NCBI GenBank assembly: GCA_963803755.1
Contig: CAWDNP010000007.1
Coordinates: 186,001 to 250,000 of the forward strand
Source: CAVUPF01 sp963803755
GTDB taxonomy: Bacteria > Actinomycetota > Thermoleophilia > Solirubrobacterales > 70-9
Direction of reading: 5' to 3'
Length of the DNA stretch: 64,000 nt
Shown: positions 46,419-55,129 of the stretch, piece after piece
Position numbering within the stretch: position 1 is the first letter of the stretch
How the letters are laid out: every line of letters starts with the position of its first letter
The notes under the pieces: model-generated
Database searches by the model: none
What the model was told of the DNA's origin: nothing
What the model saw: only the letters and a program-made list of their open reading frames with translations
Translations under genes and position numbers: made by a program

Positions 46419-47825
46419 ATGACCGAATCGCAGGTGACCGGCAAGGGGAAGGCCGCTCCGGCACCGTGCGCCGGAGCGGCCGACTCCGAAGATGTGGCAG
46501 TCGGTTCGACGCCAGGCGTCTTCAGGCAGCTGCTAAAAAGCGCTTCGGGCACAGCGGTGCTGCAAATTACGTCGAACGGCTTAGGGTTCCTGACTGCACT
46601 TCTTCTCGCTCGTTTCCTCGGCCGCAGGGGCTACGGTCTTTATGCATTCTCGTTCACCTGGGCTGGCCTGTTGGCTCTGATCTCGACTATCGGCGTTGAC
46701 CGCTTCCTGGTGCGTGGCATCGCGATGTACGAGGTTCAGGGCAGGTGGCATCTGATGAAGGGTCTACTCCGACGCACCAACCAATTGGTCTTTCTCACCT
46801 CGATGACGATTGCCGTGGGCGGCTGCATCATCGCCATCGTATGGCTGTCGTCGTCCCTTCGTGGCCCGTTTTGCGTCGCTATGCTGCTAGTTCCCCTTAC
46901 GTCGCTGACTCTCCTGCGCCAAGGAGCGATGCAGGCATTTGGCCACGTTGTGAGCGGGCAGTTCCCGGAGTTTCTGATCCGGCCTCTGCTGATCGTGACT
47001 GGCATTGGCACACTGGAGTTACTCGGTAATGGCATCCTCTCTCCGACTACCGCGCTCGGAGTCAATGTGGTAGGAGTCGCGACCGCGTTTACCGTAGGCA
47101 CCATATTGCTACTTCGAGTCCTTCCTAAGGATCTACACTCGGTCCGATCGGAGTACGCTACCCGCGAGTGGGTTCGCGCGTCCCTTCCGATGATGGTAAT
47201 TGTCGGGGCCTGGATGCTCAATAACTACATTGGTACGTTGGTGACGGGAACACTTAGAGGACCTGCTGCAGCCGGTGTCTACAACGTAGTCCAGAGTAGC
47301 GCTGTGCTGATCGTGCTGTTCCTGGTGGCCGCCAACATGCCACTTGCTCCTGCAGTCGCTCGGCTGTATGCACGTGGAGATCGGCAGCAGCTCGAGCGGT
47401 TGACAGAGCGTGTTGCCTGGACTGGCCTTCTCGTGTCGGTACCAGTATGTGCTGCATTTGTGGTTTTCCCCGGTGTCTTCCTCGGCTTCTTCGGTGCAGA
47501 ATTCCGAACAGGCTCTACAGCACTGGCTATCGTTGCCCTGGGCCAGCTCATAAATGCGGCGGCGGGGCCGTCGGGAGTTGTGCTCATCATGACGAAGCAT
47601 GAGCTTGTGGCTGCGCGCGCCGTCGGCGCCGGAGCCCTAGCCAATTTCGTGCTTGCCATCCTTCTCGTACCGCCCTTCGGCGTGACCGGCAGCGCCATCG
47701 CTTTCGCAACAAGCCTCGTCCTTTGGAACCTTGCTCTGATCGTAATCGCTCGCCGACGCCTCGGCGTGAACGTCACTGCCTTTCATCGGCTCGCGGTCTG
47801 TCGGGATATGCCGGAAGCGCCGTAA
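46419..47825 (+). CDS. Wzx-type polysaccharide flippase (MOP superfamily)
   Basis: About 468 residues from ATG 46419 (an upstream ATG at 46371 adds 16 residues). A polar N-terminus is followed by the first of about 12-14 helices: SASGTAVLQITSNGLGFLTA, LLARFLGRRGYGLYAFSFTW, ALISTIGVDRFLVRGIA, FLTSMTIAVGGCIIAIVWLS. Later helices include AGVYNVVQSSAVLIVLFLVA and AFVVFPGVFLGFFGAEF. The GRxGYGLYAFSFTWAGL stretch is the usual Wzx signature. It flips the undecaprenyl-linked repeat unit to the outer face, where a Wzy protein (32717 or 2603) polymerises it. Confidence 0.87.
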   Translation: MTESQVTGKGKAAPAPCAGAADSEDVAVGSTPGVFRQLLKSASGTAVLQITSNGLGFLTALLLARFLGRRGYGLYAFSFTWAGLLALISTIGVDRFLVRGIAMYEVQGRWHLMKGLLRRTNQLVFLTSMTIAVGGCIIAIVWLSSSLRGPFCVAMLLVPLTSLTLLRQGAMQAFGHVVSGQFPEFLIRPLLIVTGIGTLELLGNGILSPTTALGVNVVGVATAFTVGTILLLRVLPKDLHSVRSEYATREWVRASLPMMVIVGAWMLNNYIGTLVTGTLRGPAAAGVYNVVQSSAVLIVLFLVAANMPLAPAVARLYARGDRQQLERLTERVAWTGLLVSVPVCAAFVVFPGVFLGFFGAEFRTGSTALAIVALGQLINAAAGPSGVVLIMTKHELVAARAVGAGALANFVLAILLVPPFGVTGSAIAFATSLVLWNLALIVIARRRLGVNVTAFHRLAVCRDMPEAP

Positions 47826-48119
47826 TGCGGCTGTAGAAAGTGCTTGCTGCTCGCTGGCAATCGCAAATTGCAGAATGCTGTAAAGGCGGATGTATAGCCG
47901 ACCCATGCCATCTCGTATCGGATAGGGCTCATCTGACGATCCGGACCCAAACAATTTGCTCCCGCCCAGCGGAACCTGGACCGAACAGGAAAACGTCCAC
48001 GATGTGTTGGCCGGCCACCTGAGATCAGGTGAACCGATGAACGGGTCCGGCCTGTTTGGCCATGACGCGACCCTGCAGCCGCGGTACTGAGATACTATCC
48101 GGCTGAATGAGCCGTATAG
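47826..48119. other. Intergenic region after the flippase
   Basis: No gene is seen. It contains ACCGATGAACGGGTCCGG (48033-48050), which recurs almost exactly near 55174 in the deletion junction of the sigma remnant; the meaning is unknown. Confidence 0.35.
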
Positions 48120-48308
48120 ATGCAACAATCACGTTCCATGACTAGCGAAACTACCGACTACAACTTCGCCACATCCCCCTGGACAGCACGACGCAACGGA
48201 TCCAACGTAACCTCTGTGGTTTCATCTGGGCAGTTGCAGCTGACTGTCATGCATGGTGGTCTGCTCTCGGTCCAAAGTGCAAACTTCAACCGCACTGTCG
48301 GACAATAG
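48120..48308 (+). CDS. Possible small protein upstream of the sulfotransferase
   Basis: A 62-residue frame from ATG 48120, or 56 residues from ATG 48138 (MTSETTDYNFATSPWTARRN). It is Ser/Thr/Asn-rich, with a beta-like pattern (VTSVVSSGQLQLTVMHGGLL) and no cysteine or membrane helix. It ends 15 bases before the sulfotransferase start, so it could be a leader-type gene. I do not recognise it; its length is within what chance allows. Confidence 0.25.
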   Translation: MQQSRSMTSETTDYNFATSPWTARRNGSNVTSVVSSGQLQLTVMHGGLLSVQSANFNRTVGQ

Positions 48309-48322
48309 GTAAGGCACTCGCT

Positions 48323-49363
48323 ATGTCCAACATTGACTTCATCGTAATAGGCGCGCAAAAGGCAGGCTCATCCTCCCTGTTCGAGTATATGCGAAATCAC
48401 CCGCAGATCCATATGCCATCACCGAAGGGTAGCACCTACTTCTTCAACATGGATCGCAACTACAGTCGTGGGTGGGACTGGTACCACGCGCGCGTATTGC
48501 GAGGCGCACCGCCTGATGCCGTATGCGGTGAGGCAACGATCGAGTATATCGCTGGAACTCCATTTGGCGACATTATGCGGAACGAGAATTTGGACTCATC
48601 AGATATGATCTCACCCTTCCGCGAGCCGCTCGAGGAGGTGGTGCCGCGGCGCATCAACCAAGTCCTTCCTGATGTGAAGCTCATTTGCGTTCTTCGGGAC
48701 CCGGTCATGCGTGCGTATTCTCACTATCGTATGATGGCAATGGAGCGAGCAGAGTTGCGGTCGTTCGAAGAAGCAATCGACCAACTCATGGAGCCGACAG
48801 CGATGGAAAGAGGAAGAATTTTCCCAACGAGGACCAATTGCTATATTACTAACGGCGAGTACGGTCGCGCTCTCGACGGATACTTACGTGTCTTTTCTCG
48901 CGATCAGCTCATGGTGATTTTTACAGACGAACTTGCGAAAAGACCCGCGGAGACTCTTGGGAGACTGTTTGAGTTCATAGGTGTGGCCAGCGATTTCGTC
49001 CCTAGCAATTTGGGCATTCGCTACAGGGAGGCCGCAGTCAAACAGCGGATACCAGGCTTTAATCCATATACTTGGCAAAGTGCACTTTCGAGCCTGGGCC
49101 CAGCTCGTGCTCTATGGCATGGGATGCCTGAACGTGTTCGGTTTGGCATTAGCCATGCTTACAGCGCTGCAAGCTACCGGATTGGGTTGTGGAATGCCCA
49201 GCGAGGGGTCGCGGAGAACTATATCCCACCATCGGCACGCAACAAACTGATCGCCCACTTTCAACCAGATAGCGAAAGGCTTGGGAGTATTCTCGACATG
49301 GACATCCCGTGGCTGGAAGCCTGGGCTCATCTACGCCGAGGCGGTACTGAACGGAACGCTTGA
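48323..49363 (+). CDS. Sulfotransferase (PAPS-dependent, EPS-modifying)
   Basis: A 346-residue protein from ATG 48323. The 5'-phosphosulfate loop is FIVIGAQKAGSSSLFEYMRN (about residues 5-24). The 3'-phosphate site is LICVLRDPVMRAYSHYRMMA (residues near 120-140), both in Sulfotransfer_1/3 arrangement. RFGISHAYSAASYRIGLW and NKLIAHFQPDSERLGSILDM near the end fit the C-terminal helix of these enzymes. It would transfer sulfate from PAPS to a hydroxyl of the polysaccharide or a glycolipid intermediate, so the EPS is probably sulfated. The region is visibly less GC-rich than the flanks, as is common for horizontally acquired EPS genes. Confidence 0.87.
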   Translation: MSNIDFIVIGAQKAGSSSLFEYMRNHPQIHMPSPKGSTYFFNMDRNYSRGWDWYHARVLRGAPPDAVCGEATIEYIAGTPFGDIMRNENLDSSDMISPFREPLEEVVPRRINQVLPDVKLICVLRDPVMRAYSHYRMMAMERAELRSFEEAIDQLMEPTAMERGRIFPTRTNCYITNGEYGRALDGYLRVFSRDQLMVIFTDELAKRPAETLGRLFEFIGVASDFVPSNLGIRYREAAVKQRIPGFNPYTWQSALSSLGPARALWHGMPERVRFGISHAYSAASYRIGLWNAQRGVAENYIPPSARNKLIAHFQPDSERLGSILDMDIPWLEAWAHLRRGGTERNA

Positions 49364-49616
49364 ATATGGTAGCCAGACAACAAGGTGGGATCAGGTGAGT
49401 CGAGCCCACGGGGTGGCACGTGATTGTTCGCTGTGTTTACTGCCTCGTGGAGCATGGCTTGGGCTGTCCACGATGGGCAGTCCTCCTGAATCTACTGACG
49501 TATACGGACCGGAAGCTTGGCCGGACGCCAAACGTTCATGGAGCCTAATGCGTCACACTGCCCGCTCTGGCTTCTCCCGATGACTTTGCACCGAAGCCCA
49601 GCCTAGTCCACGAAGT

Positions 49617-50802
49617 GTGGTCGAAGTGCTGAACCGGATGGCTCGATCCCAAGCCGAACGGCAGTTAATTCTACTCAGTGCCGGTACGATTGCCCGTCGA
49701 CGGGCCATGCGTGAGCAGGCCGGGCAACTGATGGCAGACGTAAACTGGTCACGACTCGCCGAGACGTTGCGCTTACGCAAGCTGCTGCCCATCTTGGGTC
49801 CGCGCATCCTAGAGCTTGCGGAGGGACGCGCGAGCGACGGCTTTGTCTCGGCGGTGGAGCAAGCGATCGCACAAGGGCGTCGGCAGGGCGCCTTCTTGCA
49901 GCTCATCTCTCTGCGCGTGATGGCCGCGCTCGCCGGTGCGGGTATTCGCTCGACGCCCCTGAAGGGTCCGTTGCTGGGTGAGGCCATCTACGGTGATCCT
50001 GGTAGGCGTTTCTCCAGTGACATCGATCTGCTTGTGGCTCCGGAGCAGCTGCACGCGGCCGTGGAGGTGGTGCGGGGACTGGGCTACGATGCTCCCACCG
50101 ATTACAGGGAGCAAGGCGATCTGCCTCTGCTGCACTTCGAACTCGCCCACGAGCGGAGGGAGCTACCGCCGATAGAGCTCCACTGGCGTGTCCATTGGTA
50201 TGAGGGGAGCTTCGCGCGCGAGCGGCTGTTGCCGCCATCTGGGGATCTGATGGGCGACTGGCGTCCCGCTCCCGCTGGCGAGCTCGCAGCCCTCCTACTT
50301 TTCTACGCGAGGGACGGCTTCGTCGATCTGCGCCTAGCCGCCGACTTGAGCGCCTGGTGGGATGTTTTTGGCACTGAGCTGCCGCCCGGTGCGCTCGATG
50401 AGCTGCTCCGCGTCTATCCAGCGCTCGCTCGCGCAATCCTGGTGGCGGTCAAGGTGGCCGAGAAGATAGTGGGCCTGCCCGCAGCGCAGATCATCGGGAA
50501 CATGCCAAGGTTGCATCTTCGCGATCGTATGGCTGTACGCTTGGCAAATCCCAACCCGCACAGCAGTCGGTCGCAGCTATATGCCGACATAGGCTTTATC
50601 GACGGACTGCTGACGCCGCCCGGAGGTTTCGGTGCATTCATCAGAACGCCAAGTGCTACTGCCACGCGAGGCCTTTGACGAGCGCGCCCGACGCGCCCCC
50701 CAGTGGCGAGCGAAAACGTCCTTGGATTACAGCCTCCGCATTCTAGCTCGATACTGCCTGGCGATAATCCGTATAGTGCGTGCCCCTGAAACGTTGCACT
50801 GA
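49617..50802 (+). CDS. Nucleotidyltransferase-fold protein (PF14907-like), one frameshift
   Basis: From GTG 49617 (or ATG 49638), then 340 residues in frame. GIRSTPLKGPLLGEAIYGDP is followed by GRRFSSDIDLLVAPEQLHAA, the GS/DxD-type metal site of this nucleotidyltransferase group. LLPPSGDLMGDWRPAPAGEL and LAALLLFYARDGFVDLRLAA are family stretches. The stop at 50678 is caused by one extra A near 50640-50645. Removing it gives FIRRQVLLPREAFDERARRA and a natural C-terminus ending APETLH at 50802, about 395 residues. The substrate is unknown. Homologues occur in both EPS and lasso-peptide clusters; the lasso locus is over 31 kb away, so EPS is the closer context. Confidence 0.72.
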
Positions 50803-51223
50803 GGCTCATGGCACCGTGGTGGGACCAGCTCCAGAGGTTCTCCTAGGAGCGGGGGCGTGCCAGATCGCCGGGATAGTATCGCTTCACCTGGCATCATCGA
50901 CCACCGATCATCTCGAAGTCCGCCGTGTGGTGCTCGGAGAGCATCAGGGACAGCTCAGTCATCGTCTCCGCTACTCATCGGAAGGTCTCGGTCGGGGGAG
51001 GGGAGGCAGACGTGGCCTCTGGAGTTCCAAACGTCGTCGGGCGCCTTTTGCACGCCTCCTCAAGGTTACGGTTTGTAGGAGGCTCAATGTTCTCGCTGGT
51101 TGAGAGCCAGCCTTTTGGGCCCCTTCTCACGTGTCTTCGGTGCGAGCTACCGTGTTCGCTCAACGTTGGGTAAGTGTGGGTCGTACTGCAGCTGAATGAG
51201 GTAAGCATCGAGGAGGTAGGCAG
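50803..51223. other. Gap before the X3 module
   Basis: No gene is seen. A short hairpin-like stretch TCTCGCTGGTTGAGAGCCAGC lies near 51093-51113. The last 20 bases contain the strong ribosome-binding site GAGGAGGT of the small gene at 51224. Confidence 0.4.
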
Positions 51224-51430
51224 ATGGCAGTTCGGCTTGACAGCTTCGCCGCGGAGGTGATCGATGACGAGGCCTCTCGTTCCGAGATCTTGATGGAGGA
51301 GCTCGTCAGCTTTTCGGTGCTTTTCTACCTGGCCAATATCGACAGCGGGCGAATCGTCCGGCAGATCGCCAAAACCCGCTCCTTGGCAAGGACCCCCGAT
51401 CCGAGGATGGCAGCTTGTGCTGAGCGGTTC
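51224..51430 (+). CDS. Small ECF-sigma-associated protein, copy X3 (truncated family member)
   Basis: ATG 51224 with GAGGAGGT about 8 bases before it. The first 55 residues (MAVRLDSFAAEVIDDEASRS ... FYLANIDSGRIVRQIAKT) align with the C-terminal half of X1 at 9064 (VEIDDTTWETFSAEAGRQEV ... YFAADRDGGRIAQRLAEG). The frame then runs on without a stop into the next gene, in a frame unrelated to that gene's, so the true end is not visible and a frameshift near the family's usual stop is likely. It lies upstream of a PAP2 gene and a sigma-factor fragment. Function unknown; end coordinate approximate. Confidence 0.45.
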
Positions 51431-51488
51431 GGCGGCTCGCTTCTCGAGGTCAATGGACTCAGGATAAGAGCGGCGTTACCGTTCCCGA

Positions 51489-52133
51489 ATGTTCGACAGC
51501 ATCAAGCGCTCGGTCTCGGGCTGCGTGGGCTGCGTGGGTGCTCTGGTCCTGCTCACGCTGCTGGCCTACAAGGTCGGCCCGTTCGAGCGGCTCGATGCCA
51601 AGGCCCTGAGCCGGATTTCCTCCTACGAGGGAACTTCCCTCGGCGGCGTGGCGGACTTCTTCGTGCGCCTGGCCGATCCTCTTCCCCAGGTGGCGATGCT
51701 CGTCGCCGTTTGCGTGGTGGCGTTGAGCAGGGGACGGCTCCGGCACGCCATCGCCGCGGCCGTGCTCGTCGGGGGCGCGAACCTCACCACCCAAATGCTC
51801 AAGGAGCTGCTCTCCCACAATCGCTACCAGCCGATCCTCGGCTGGCACCAGGTCGGGACCACCTCTTTTCCCAGCGGTCATTCGACCGCGGCGATGGCGA
51901 TGGCTCTTGCCTTCGTGCTCGTCGTGCCGCGCTCGTGGAGGCCGGCGGCCGCGGCGATCGGCGCCTGCTTTGCTGCCGCCGTCGGCGGCTCCGTGGTTGT
52001 CCTCCACCATCACTACCCGAGCGATGTCGCCGGCGGATGGCTGGTAGCAGGTAGCTGGGGCTTTGCGGTAGTGGCGGGCCTGCGAGCGACAGAGCTCCTG
52101 CGCTCCAATCGCGGGGCTCAGCTGGTGGGCTGA
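51489..52133 (+). CDS. PAP2-family membrane phosphatase
   Basis: A 214-residue protein from ATG 51489. Helices are GCVGCVGALVLLTLLAYKV, LPQVAMLVAVCVVALSRGR and IAAAVLVGGANLTTQMLKEL. The three PAP2 motifs are complete and ordered: KELLSHNRYQP, TTSFPSGHSTAAMAMAL, and VVVLHHHYPSDVAGGWLVAG with the catalytic His. Such enzymes dephosphorylate lipid phosphates, and in an EPS setting undecaprenyl pyrophosphate recycling after polymerisation is the natural role, though phosphatidic acid is equally possible. The N-terminus is downstream of the X3 gene, which runs into it; the sigma fragment follows about 200 bases later. Confidence 0.87.
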   Translation: MFDSIKRSVSGCVGCVGALVLLTLLAYKVGPFERLDAKALSRISSYEGTSLGGVADFFVRLADPLPQVAMLVAVCVVALSRGRLRHAIAAAVLVGGANLTTQMLKELLSHNRYQPILGWHQVGTTSFPSGHSTAAMAMALAFVLVVPRSWRPAAAAIGACFAAAVGGSVVVLHHHYPSDVAGGWLVAGSWGFAVVAGLRATELLRSNRGAQLVG

Positions 52134-52330
52134 GCTAGCAGCCGATCTGACAGCCATGGAGGGGGTTGGACTGCTGTACGAGTGTCGAAGCGGATTGCCG
52201 AAAATTTGGACACGGGTCGATGGCGGGAGCAGGGCTGAGCCGGGAGCCTTGTTGCGAGCTTAGGACGCTGGACATCTCGTTTGGTTGGAGCCCGCTCTTC
52301 GTCCCCATCGAAGGAAAGGACGCGGACATA

Positions 52331-52675
52331 GTGCTTGGCCGATCTCAGCAGGCAGTCGAGAAGGCCGAGAGCGGGCATGTCGAGAGCAGGCTCGTCCGGA
52401 AGGCGGTGCGGCGAGCCGAGCGGGGCGATATGGAAGCCTTGCACTTCCTGTACGTCCGATACGCGCCCGACGTGCTCTGTTGCGTTCGAAAGTTGGCGCG
52501 GGACGATCATGAGGCCGAGGAGATCACACAGCAAGTGTTCAGCGGTTTGACCGGGACGATCGGGACGTACGAGGCGCGGAAGGAGCCCTTCATCGCATGG
52601 TTGTCAGGCGTTGCCCACGACGCCGCGCGGGAGCACGTCGACACGACGCGCCATTCGGCGTCGCGCAGCATGTAG
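52331..52675 (+). CDS. ECF sigma factor, region-2-only (truncated) copy
   Basis: From GTG 52331: LGRSQQAVEKAESGHVESRL then VRKAVRRAERGDMEALHFLY and VRYAPDVLCCVRKLARDDHE, AEEITQQVFSGLTGTIGTYE, AWLSGVAHDAAREHVDT. This is region 2 of the same sigma subgroup as 9441-10052, closely similar around ALHFLYVRY. The stop at 52673-52675 comes before any region 4, so the promoter -35 recognition domain is missing. Possibly a decayed gene, or a shift hides region 4, though the next 140 bases do not show it. It is located after the PAP2 gene and before the secreted repeat protein. Confidence 0.6.
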   Translation: MLGRSQQAVEKAESGHVESRLVRKAVRRAERGDMEALHFLYVRYAPDVLCCVRKLARDDHEAEEITQQVFSGLTGTIGTYEARKEPFIAWLSGVAHDAAREHVDTTRHSASRSM

Positions 52676-52821
52676 GGCGCGCCGGTACAGCTCCGGGCTC
52701 GCGTGGCTACCCGACAGGCCGCAAGGTCAGGGTGCGCGATCACGTTGTCTTGGTTGGGGTATCAGCAGGCTGGTCGGGCTGAAAGCTTCAACCACGGAGA
52801 AGACAAGGAGCCGCAATCTCC

Positions 52822-53571
52822 ATGAAATTCGTGTCTCGTCCCAAGCTCACCTACTCGAATGTGGTCGCGACACTTGCCCTGTTTGTCGCCCTCGGAGGCG
52901 CCGCCGTCGCCGCCGGCCTCCCGCGCCACAGCATCGGCGCCAGAGAGCTGAAGCGGGGCGCAGTCACCACTAGGGCCTTGCGGGGAGGCGCCGTGACGTA
53001 CTCCAAACTCGCTGACGGGTCGGTGAGCACCGGCAAACTGGGGCCGGACGCGGTCTTGTTGGGCACGATCGCCAACGGCGCCGTGACCAGTGCCGCGATC
53101 GCCAACGGCGCGGTCAATGCCGGCAAGCTCGCTGGCAACGCCGTGACCACGTCGAAGATCGCCAACGGGGCGATTACGCTGGCCAAGCTCGGCAACGAAG
53201 TCGCTCCTTTACTGGGAACGTTGCGCGGCGGGCAGACGTTGCGCGGCGTCTTCAACCTCGGCACCGATGCCTCCGGACCCGGAGATTTCGTCAGCGACGG
53301 CGTCAGCTACTTCTTCCCGTTGACCGGGACGCCGACGGCGAACATGCTCGCCCCAGGTGCAACCAGCGCCAACTGCTCTGGCTTGGGCAGCGGCCAGCAG
53401 ACGCCGAACGCCAGTCCCGGAAACCTCTGTGTCTACGTTTCAAGCGAAGAAGGGCAAACGGGCTCGCTGGAAGTCGAGAGCCCGTCCCGGCTCGGCTTTG
53501 GCTTGAAGGCGAACGCCAGCGGAGCGGGCTCCTATGACATCGCGGGGTTCTGGGCTGTGACGGCGCCTTGA
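52822..53571 (+). CDS. Secreted protein with NGAV-type pseudo-repeats
   Basis: A 249-residue protein from ATG 52822. Signal peptide MKFVSRPKLTYSNVVATLAL, FVALGGAAVAAGL with basic start. Residues 33-125 are made of imperfect repeats of about 10-12 residues, such as IANGAVTSAAIANGAVNAGK then LAGNAVTTSKIANGAITLAK, which predict a beta-solenoid or fibre-like shaft. The C-terminal domain (ATSANCSGLGSGQQTPNASP...LCVYVSSEEGQTG) has two cysteines and ends FWAVTAP. The signal and repeats are a recognisable trademark of Solirubrobacterales exported proteins. Exact function unknown; surface adhesin or structural role plausible. Confidence 0.78.
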   Translation: MKFVSRPKLTYSNVVATLALFVALGGAAVAAGLPRHSIGARELKRGAVTTRALRGGAVTYSKLADGSVSTGKLGPDAVLLGTIANGAVTSAAIANGAVNAGKLAGNAVTTSKIANGAITLAKLGNEVAPLLGTLRGGQTLRGVFNLGTDASGPGDFVSDGVSYFFPLTGTPTANMLAPGATSANCSGLGSGQQTPNASPGNLCVYVSSEEGQTGSLEVESPSRLGFGLKANASGAGSYDIAGFWAVTAP

Positions 53572-54080
53572 GCTAGGGCTGGTGCGGCGAGGAGTTCGTC
53601 ATCGTTTGCCCGAGGTCGATGCAAAGGCGCGATGGTGGCCGCGAGCGGGACACTCCACCGCGCTGAGCATTCCGTCGACGTCGCACCGAGTGCCCATGTC
53701 ACTCCTCAGCTGGCACGGCGACCCGTAAGCACGAGGGTGCGGCCGTAGCCAGGTGCTCGAGGCCGCTCTTCGCCAGGTACACGGCAAAGCGGATGGGCCA
53801 CAACGGTCTCCATCCGCCGACCCCGTGCTCGGGGCTCAGGCAGAAAGATGACGGCAAGGCCCCGAGTTGAAGGAGCGTCCAAGCAGCTAAACGAACGGCC
53901 TAGGACGAGCGACGCCTTGCTCAAGGTTTCGGCTGGGGAGTCGATCTGCGAAGTCCTACAAGCCGCCGGACCGAAATGCTGCGCGATGAGGAGAGGCGAT
54001 GCTCAGATGCGATCGCTGTGAAGCGGTTTCAACGGAAGGCATTTAGGGGCGCTAGAGTATTATTCCCGCTGTCTTGGCAA

Positions 54081-54104
54081 AAAAGAGGCGATTTCACCTC
54101 TTTT
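54081..54104. terminator. Probable rho-independent terminator
   Basis: AAAAGAGG and CCTCTTTT form a perfect 8-base-pair stem around loop CGATTTCA, with a run of A before and T after. It would work on either strand, separating the gap from the X/Y module. Confidence 0.5.
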
Positions 54105-54358
54105 CTCCCCCCTGCGCAACTACTGTGCGGTTGGCGGCACTGAGGGCAGAAGCTGCCCGCCATTGGTCGGAGAAGCCGGCGGATGAACGACAACACAGAG
54201 CGTCAATGCATGAGCTGTCGGCGCCCAATCCCCACGGTGGAGAGTGGCTCCTTGCCTGGCGAGTGGGGGGTGTCCACTGACGAGGCAAGTGGCGTCCTCG
54301 GTGTGATCTGCCCAGGCTGCATTCCGGTGAGCTCCTCTTGCTGGCGCTAGAAGGTGAT

Positions 54359-54383
54359 TCCTCTCGCCGGTATGGCGAGAGGA
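54359..54383. repeat. 10-base-pair perfect hairpin
   Basis: TCCTCTCGCC (54359-54368) and GGCGAGAGGA (54374-54383) flank the loop GGTAT. No T-run follows, so its role as a terminator is uncertain. Confidence 0.5.
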
Positions 54384-54557
54384 GCAGTCTGTCGGCACGC
54401 GCCGTGCGATAAAGCGAGGCCGCTTCCCGCTTCCTTCGGAAGTCTAATCGGGCCGGCGCTCGGACTGACATAGCCGGCGCCGGGAAACCGCCTGCGTCGG
54501 GGGGTGCCTCAAGGGATCGCCGATATTCGTCGGCCCGCGTTGGGCTCCCGGGGCCAA

Positions 54558-54581
54558 GGAGGTTGAAATTAGGAGGAATCG
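54558..54581 (+). promoter_or_regulatory. Conserved block upstream of the truncated Y2
   Basis: GGAGGTTGAA-A-TT-A-GGAGGAATCG; partner of 10284-10307, ending 54 bases before ATG 54636 just as that one ends 54 bases before GTG 10362. Confidence 0.4.
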
Positions 54582-54635
54582 TTGGGCGGAACGTGGCAAT
54601 CCTGGCGGTGCTGAGGTAGTGCTTAACGTCAAGAC

Positions 54636-54731
54636 ATGAAGGTGGCGCTTGGGATATTCGAGGCTCGCTATGGATTCAGAATCGAGGCGAATGTACGGGC
54701 GGCACTCCAGCACAACGTGTGCAGCCGCTAG
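54636..54731 (+). pseudogene. Truncated Y-type small protein (Y2)
   Basis: A 31-residue frame from ATG 54636: MKVALGIFEARYGFRIEANV then RAALQHNVCSR and a stop at 54729-54731. The start matches Y1 at 10362 (MKVALG, then IEARRGADLTAGVQTALRHY) with a short deletion, and the conserved block upstream is kept. The rest of the Y protein is missing and X2 begins at once, so the two may once have been a longer gene pair. Confidence 0.5.
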
Positions 54732-54748
54732 GAATGGGGCCTCGTCAG

Positions 54749-55123
54749 ATGCGATCCGCTGTAACCGTCGCAGTCGGCGACTTCGGCATGGGGGCGCTTT
54801 GCGGAGCGTTCAAGCAGGACTCGACGAGCCTTGCGCGTTCGCTCATGCAGGCCATCGGTTATTACCTTGCCGACCAGGAGTCGGGGCGCCCCGGCTGGGC
54901 ATATCCTCGCCTTCGTCGTGATGACCAGCCTCACCCGACGGTCAAGGTGCCGATCGAAATCGACGACGTGATGTGGGAGGCGCTGACTACGGAGGCTGAT
55001 CGGCAGGAAGTCTCGACGGACCAGCTCCTTCAACACGCCGTTCTCTACTTCGTCGCAGATCGAGACAGCGGGCGCGTCGCCCAGCGCATCGCCAAAGGCT
55101 TGGGTAGCCAGAGCCCTGACTAA
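54749..55123 (+). CDS. Small ECF-sigma-associated protein, copy X2 (unknown family)
   Basis: A 124-residue protein from ATG 54749 by alignment with X1 (MRSAVTVAVGDFGMGALCGA versus MRRTVTIAVGGFG); an ATG at 54734 is possible. It keeps the whole family profile: QAIGYYLADQESGRPGWAYP, KVPIEIDDVMWEALTTEADR, QEVSTDQLLQHAVLYFVADR and DSGRVAQRIAKGLG. Like X1 it converges on a sigma gene, here reduced to a remnant at 55130. No cysteines or membrane segments. Function unknown. Confidence 0.6.
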   Translation: MRSAVTVAVGDFGMGALCGAFKQDSTSLARSLMQAIGYYLADQESGRPGWAYPRLRRDDQPHPTVKVPIEIDDVMWEALTTEADRQEVSTDQLLQHAVLYFVADRDSGRVAQRIAKGLGSQSPD

Positions 55124-55129
55124 CTTAAC

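Larger units (their letters stand above)
53572..54635. other. Long gap with hairpins but no supported gene
   Basis: More than 1 kb without a recognisable protein on either strand; the open frames present look like high-GC shadows. Two hairpins are described separately (54081-54104, 54359-54383). The last 80 bases hold the conserved block upstream of the Y-type gene (54558-54581). A 68-codon frame from TTG 54074 (MAKKRRFHLFSPPCATTVRL) overlaps the first hairpin and is not believed. Confidence 0.45.

Noticed and set aside
51430..52054. Extension of the X3 frame through the PAP2 gene
   Set aside because: The translated part after about residue 70 is a shadow of the PAP2 coding sequence; the phosphatase motifs are all in the other frame.
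54074..54280. Possible 68-residue protein MAKKRRFHLFSPP...
   Set aside because: Starts at TTG without a ribosome-binding site and reads through a terminator-like hairpin; no homology recognised.
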